A DNA stretch of 64,000 bases from CAZHHM01 sp964532225 (GTDB lineage: Bacteria > Margulisbacteria > WOR-1 > JAKLHX01). The translations under genes and the position numbers were made by a program. The DNA is taken from NCBI GenBank assembly GCA_964532225.1, contig CAZHHM010000005.1:1-64000 (forward strand), written 5' to 3'. Each line of letters opens with the position of its first letter. The first letter of the stretch is position 1. Of the stretch, positions 61,784 through 64,000 are shown in pieces. Below the pieces are notes generated by a model. That model had not been told where the DNA came from and searched no databases. It saw only the letters and a list, made by a program, of their open reading frames with translations.

Positions 61784-62710
61784 CTAGATATCGCCTTCTT
61801 TGAGAGGCATGAACTCGCAATAGTCTTTGATCGATCTGTACCTTGAAGTGATCTCCTGGTGTGTCAGATCGCGCATCCTGTCTAGCGAGAAACCTTCAAC
61901 GTTGTAGGAGGCCATTACCGTTCCGATCACAACGGCTTTCTTCATGTTCTCCACGGACCTGTCTCCCGTCTTTGCGAGGTATCCAGCGAACCCTCCCGCG
62001 AAACTGTCGCCTGCTCCTGTAGGATCGATAAGCATTTCTTGCGGGAACGAAGGTGCTGAGAATCTGGTCTTTTTTGTGAAGAAAAGCGCTCCGTGCTCTC
62101 CTTTTTTGATTATAACATGCTTGGCCCCCTCTGCCAGTATTCCGGATGCTGCTGAGATCAGGTTCGGCGTACCCATCAGCTCCCTAGCCTCCATCTCATT
62201 AAGAAGCATGACATCTACGCTCCTTATTACCTGCATGAGCTTCTCTTTCTTTGTCTGGATCCAGTAATTCATTGAATCGGCGATCACAAGATCGGTGCCC
62301 TTCATCTGGCCTATGATCCTGAGCTGCAGTTCTGGGTCAAGGTTCGCGAGGAAAACGATCCGGCTGTCCAGATACTCTTCAGGCAGCTCCGGATCGAACT
62401 GAGAGAGCACGTTAAGGTCCGTTTTAAGGGTATGCGCCTGGTTCATGTCGAACTCGTAGTAACCGCTCCAGCGGAAGGTCTTACCTTCGCGGTAGCGGAC
62501 ACCTTTCAGGTCCACCTTTTTTGATGAAAGGAAATCAATGTGCTCTGCGGGAAAATCCTTGCCGATGACGCTTACCAGCCTCACGGGAGAGAAAAAGCTG
62601 GCAGCTACTGCTGAGTGGACCCCTGACCCGCCAAGACATGCCTTCCTTTCACCGAAAGGCGTTTTTACATCGTCAAGGGCCATGGAGCCTGCTATGAGGA
62701 CGGGTTTCAT
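61784..62710 (-). CDS. PfkB-family carbohydrate kinase
   Basis: A 308-residue ribokinase-like enzyme. The N-terminal ACLGGSGVHSAVAASFF and the C-terminal signature DPTGAGDSFAGGFAGYL with the catalytic Asp define the family. The substrate sugar or nucleoside is unknown. It overlaps the proS stop by 4 bp and precedes the aldolase gene. Confidence 0.9.
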   Translation of the reverse strand: MKPVLIAGSMALDDVKTPFGERKACLGGSGVHSAVAASFFSPVRLVSVIGKDFPAEHIDFLSSKKVDLKGVRYREGKTFRWSGYYEFDMNQAHTLKTDLNVLSQFDPELPEEYLDSRIVFLANLDPELQLRIIGQMKGTDLVIADSMNYWIQTKKEKLMQVIRSVDVMLLNEMEARELMGTPNLISAASGILAEGAKHVIIKKGEHGALFFTKKTRFSAPSFPQEMLIDPTGAGDSFAGGFAGYLAKTGDRSVENMKKAVVIGTVMASYNVEGFSLDRMRDLTHQEITSRYRSIKDYCEFMPLKEGDI

Positions 62711-63978
62711 ATCTTCTTGCCCGCGGTTACCTTGTCAGAAGCATATCCGACAGCACTCTCTATGCTGATCAGCTCCTTTTTCCCGGCAGCTCTTTCGGAG
62801 AACTCTACCTTGCCCTCGGCAAGTGTCTTGCCGACAATTATCTTGAACGGAACACCGATAAGGTCCATATCTTTGAACTTGACGCCGGCCCTTTCGTCCC
62901 TGTCGTCAATAAGGGCATCAATGCCCGCTTTTATCAGGCCGGTATATATATCCTCGGCTGCGCGGCTCTGTGCCTGGTCCTGCACATTGACAGGAACAAC
63001 AGCGACCTCGAAAGGTGCGATAGGCAAAGGCCAGATCATTCCGTTCTGATCATGGTTCTGCTCGACCGCGGCCGCCGCGGTCCTTCCTATACCGATCCCG
63101 TAACAACCCATAATGAAAGGCTTCCGGCTGCCGTCCTCATCAAGATACACGGCTTGCATCTTTTCGGAATATTTGGTGCCGAGCTGGAATATATGCCCCA
63201 CTTCTATGCCTCGCTCGACCTTGAGGACCCCTGTACTGCATTTGGGGCAGGAATTGTCGGACTCGATCTTTGAAAGTTCCTTTGAGATCGCATACCTGCA
63301 TTCGGTACAATATACAAGCTCGTCCTCACCGGTCTGCGCAACGACCATGAACTCCTGGGAATATCCTCCGCCTATTGCGCCCGGGTCAGCTTCGGAGACC
63401 CTGTATTTGAGCCCGCACCTGTCAAAGATCGAGCAGTAGGCCTTGTACATCCTGTCATAGCTTGCCGTAAGACCGGCCTCGTCGCGGTCAAAGCTGTAGC
63501 AGTCCTTCATGATGAATTCCCTTCCGCGCATGAGCCCGAACCTGGGACGTATCTCGTCCCTGAACTTGGTCTGGATCTGGTAAAGCGTTACCGGCAGGCT
63601 CTTGTATGAGGACACATTGTTCCTCACAAGGTCGGTGATCACCTCTTCATGCGTCGGGCCCAGGCAAAAATCCCTTTCATGCCTGTCCTTGATCCTCATG
63701 AGCTCTTTTCCGTATATGTCCCACCTTCCGGTCTCGACCCAAAGCTCCGCAGGCTGTATCGCAGGAAGAAGCACCTCCTGTGCTCCGGCTGCGTTCATTT
63801 CCTGCCTTACTATCTCTTCGATCTTCCTTACGACCTTCCATCCCAGAGGAAGGAGATTATATACCCCGGCGGCCAGTTTTCTTATGAAGCCGCCTCTCAG
63901 CATCAGTTTGTGGCTGACGACCTCGGCTTCAGACGGATCGTCCCTCAATGTAGGGAATAGCAGTCTTGTGGTCCTCAT
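62707..63978 (-). CDS. proS: Prolyl-tRNA synthetase, short form without a full editing domain
   Basis: A 423-residue class II synthetase. Motif 2 region is TKFRDEIRPRFGLMRGREFIMKD, and motif 3 is IMGCYGIGIGRTAAAAVEQ. Typical bacterial ProRS has about 570 residues with a large INS editing domain between motifs 2 and 3. Here that space is only a small Cys-x2-C...C-x2-C region (YCTECRYA, SCPKCSTG). It therefore probably cannot clear Ala-tRNA-Pro by itself. GGAG lies ten bases before ATG 63978. Confidence 0.95.
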   Translation of the reverse strand: MRTTRLLFPTLRDDPSEAEVVSHKLMLRGGFIRKLAAGVYNLLPLGWKVVRKIEEIVRQEMNAAGAQEVLLPAIQPAELWVETGRWDIYGKELMRIKDRHERDFCLGPTHEEVITDLVRNNVSSYKSLPVTLYQIQTKFRDEIRPRFGLMRGREFIMKDCYSFDRDEAGLTASYDRMYKAYCSIFDRCGLKYRVSEADPGAIGGGYSQEFMVVAQTGEDELVYCTECRYAISKELSKIESDNSCPKCSTGVLKVERGIEVGHIFQLGTKYSEKMQAVYLDEDGSRKPFIMGCYGIGIGRTAAAAVEQNHDQNGMIWPLPIAPFEVAVVPVNVQDQAQSRAAEDIYTGLIKAGIDALIDDRDERAGVKFKDMDLIGVPFKIIVGKTLAEGKVEFSERAAGKKELISIESAVGYASDKVTAGKKI

Positions 63979-64000
63979 GCTTTTTATCTCCGATCTATAG

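Overview
The window is a gene-dense bacterial chromosome segment with very short intergenic gaps, single-copy housekeeping genes, four tRNA genes and no rRNA, phage, transposase or CRISPR array. The envelope genes point to a diderm: an LptF/LptG-type permease, an OmpM-like porin with an SLH domain and a small secreted beta-rich protein. SLH porins, an LL-DAP-aminotransferase-like enzyme and several large unrecognised proteins would fit an uncultivated lineage near Cyanobacteria/Margulisbacteria. That placement is inference and was not tested.

Layout. 1-5.1 kb: the 5' end of trpB (minus), then leuS, a GAF-ANTAR regulator and gdhA (plus). 5.2-8.8 kb: a GH26 mannanase-like secreted protein (minus) and a radical SAM pair (TIGR03960-like plus DUF2344). 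8.9-17.5 kb (minus): a nitrogen island with glnA, two amtB-glnK pairs, a small secreted protein, a NifA-type sigma-54 activator and a PAS histidine kinase. 17.5-24.5 kb (minus): thrS, a DUF559 gene, dxr and ilvCNB, interrupted by palindromic repeats. 24.6-31.9 kb (plus): an L,D-transpeptidase-like protein, a small LysM protein, lipA, an aminotransferase, pdxA, rsmA and a YqeG phosphatase. 31.9-41.9 kb: ruvA/ruvC, then a run of unrecognised proteins (430 aa, LysM 144 aa, 785 aa, secreted 389 aa, tandem LOG-like 495 aa, TPR 185 aa) interleaved with tRNA-Leu, tRNA-Lys and two tRNA-Arg genes. 41.9-46.5 kb: queH, a dCTP deaminase/dUTPase, a thioesterase and a response regulator (minus), then plsY, gpsA and hflX (plus). 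46.5-64 kb (minus): proS, a PfkB kinase, a class II aldolase, rel, holB, ricT, a HIT protein, rpsU, lptF/G, a TPR protein, two glycosyltransferases, galE, an SLH porin, birA, aroH and aroF.

Two regulatory patterns stand out. First, several genes (leuS, the radical SAM gene, the GH26 gene, the sigma-54 activator, thrS, lipA, a thioesterase gene) have a TATAAT-like -10 box ending 6-7 bases before the start codon and no Shine-Dalgarno, so their mRNAs should be leaderless. plsY and holB would have leaders of about 2-3 nt. Second, three units of the nitrogen island (secreted protein-amtB1-glnK1, amtB2-glnK2, glnA) each have a GG-N10-GC sigma-54 promoter. Upstream of each lie copies of a 12-bp palindrome, TACATTTTTGTA. 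Where paired, copies sit about three helical turns apart. The same palindrome overlaps the activator gene's own promoter, suggesting autoregulation. The glutamine synthetase has Phe where the adenylylation Tyr is expected, so its control is probably transcriptional and by PII rather than by covalent modification.

All calls rest on reading the sequence and on recognising family motifs. No database search, folding or alignment program was run.
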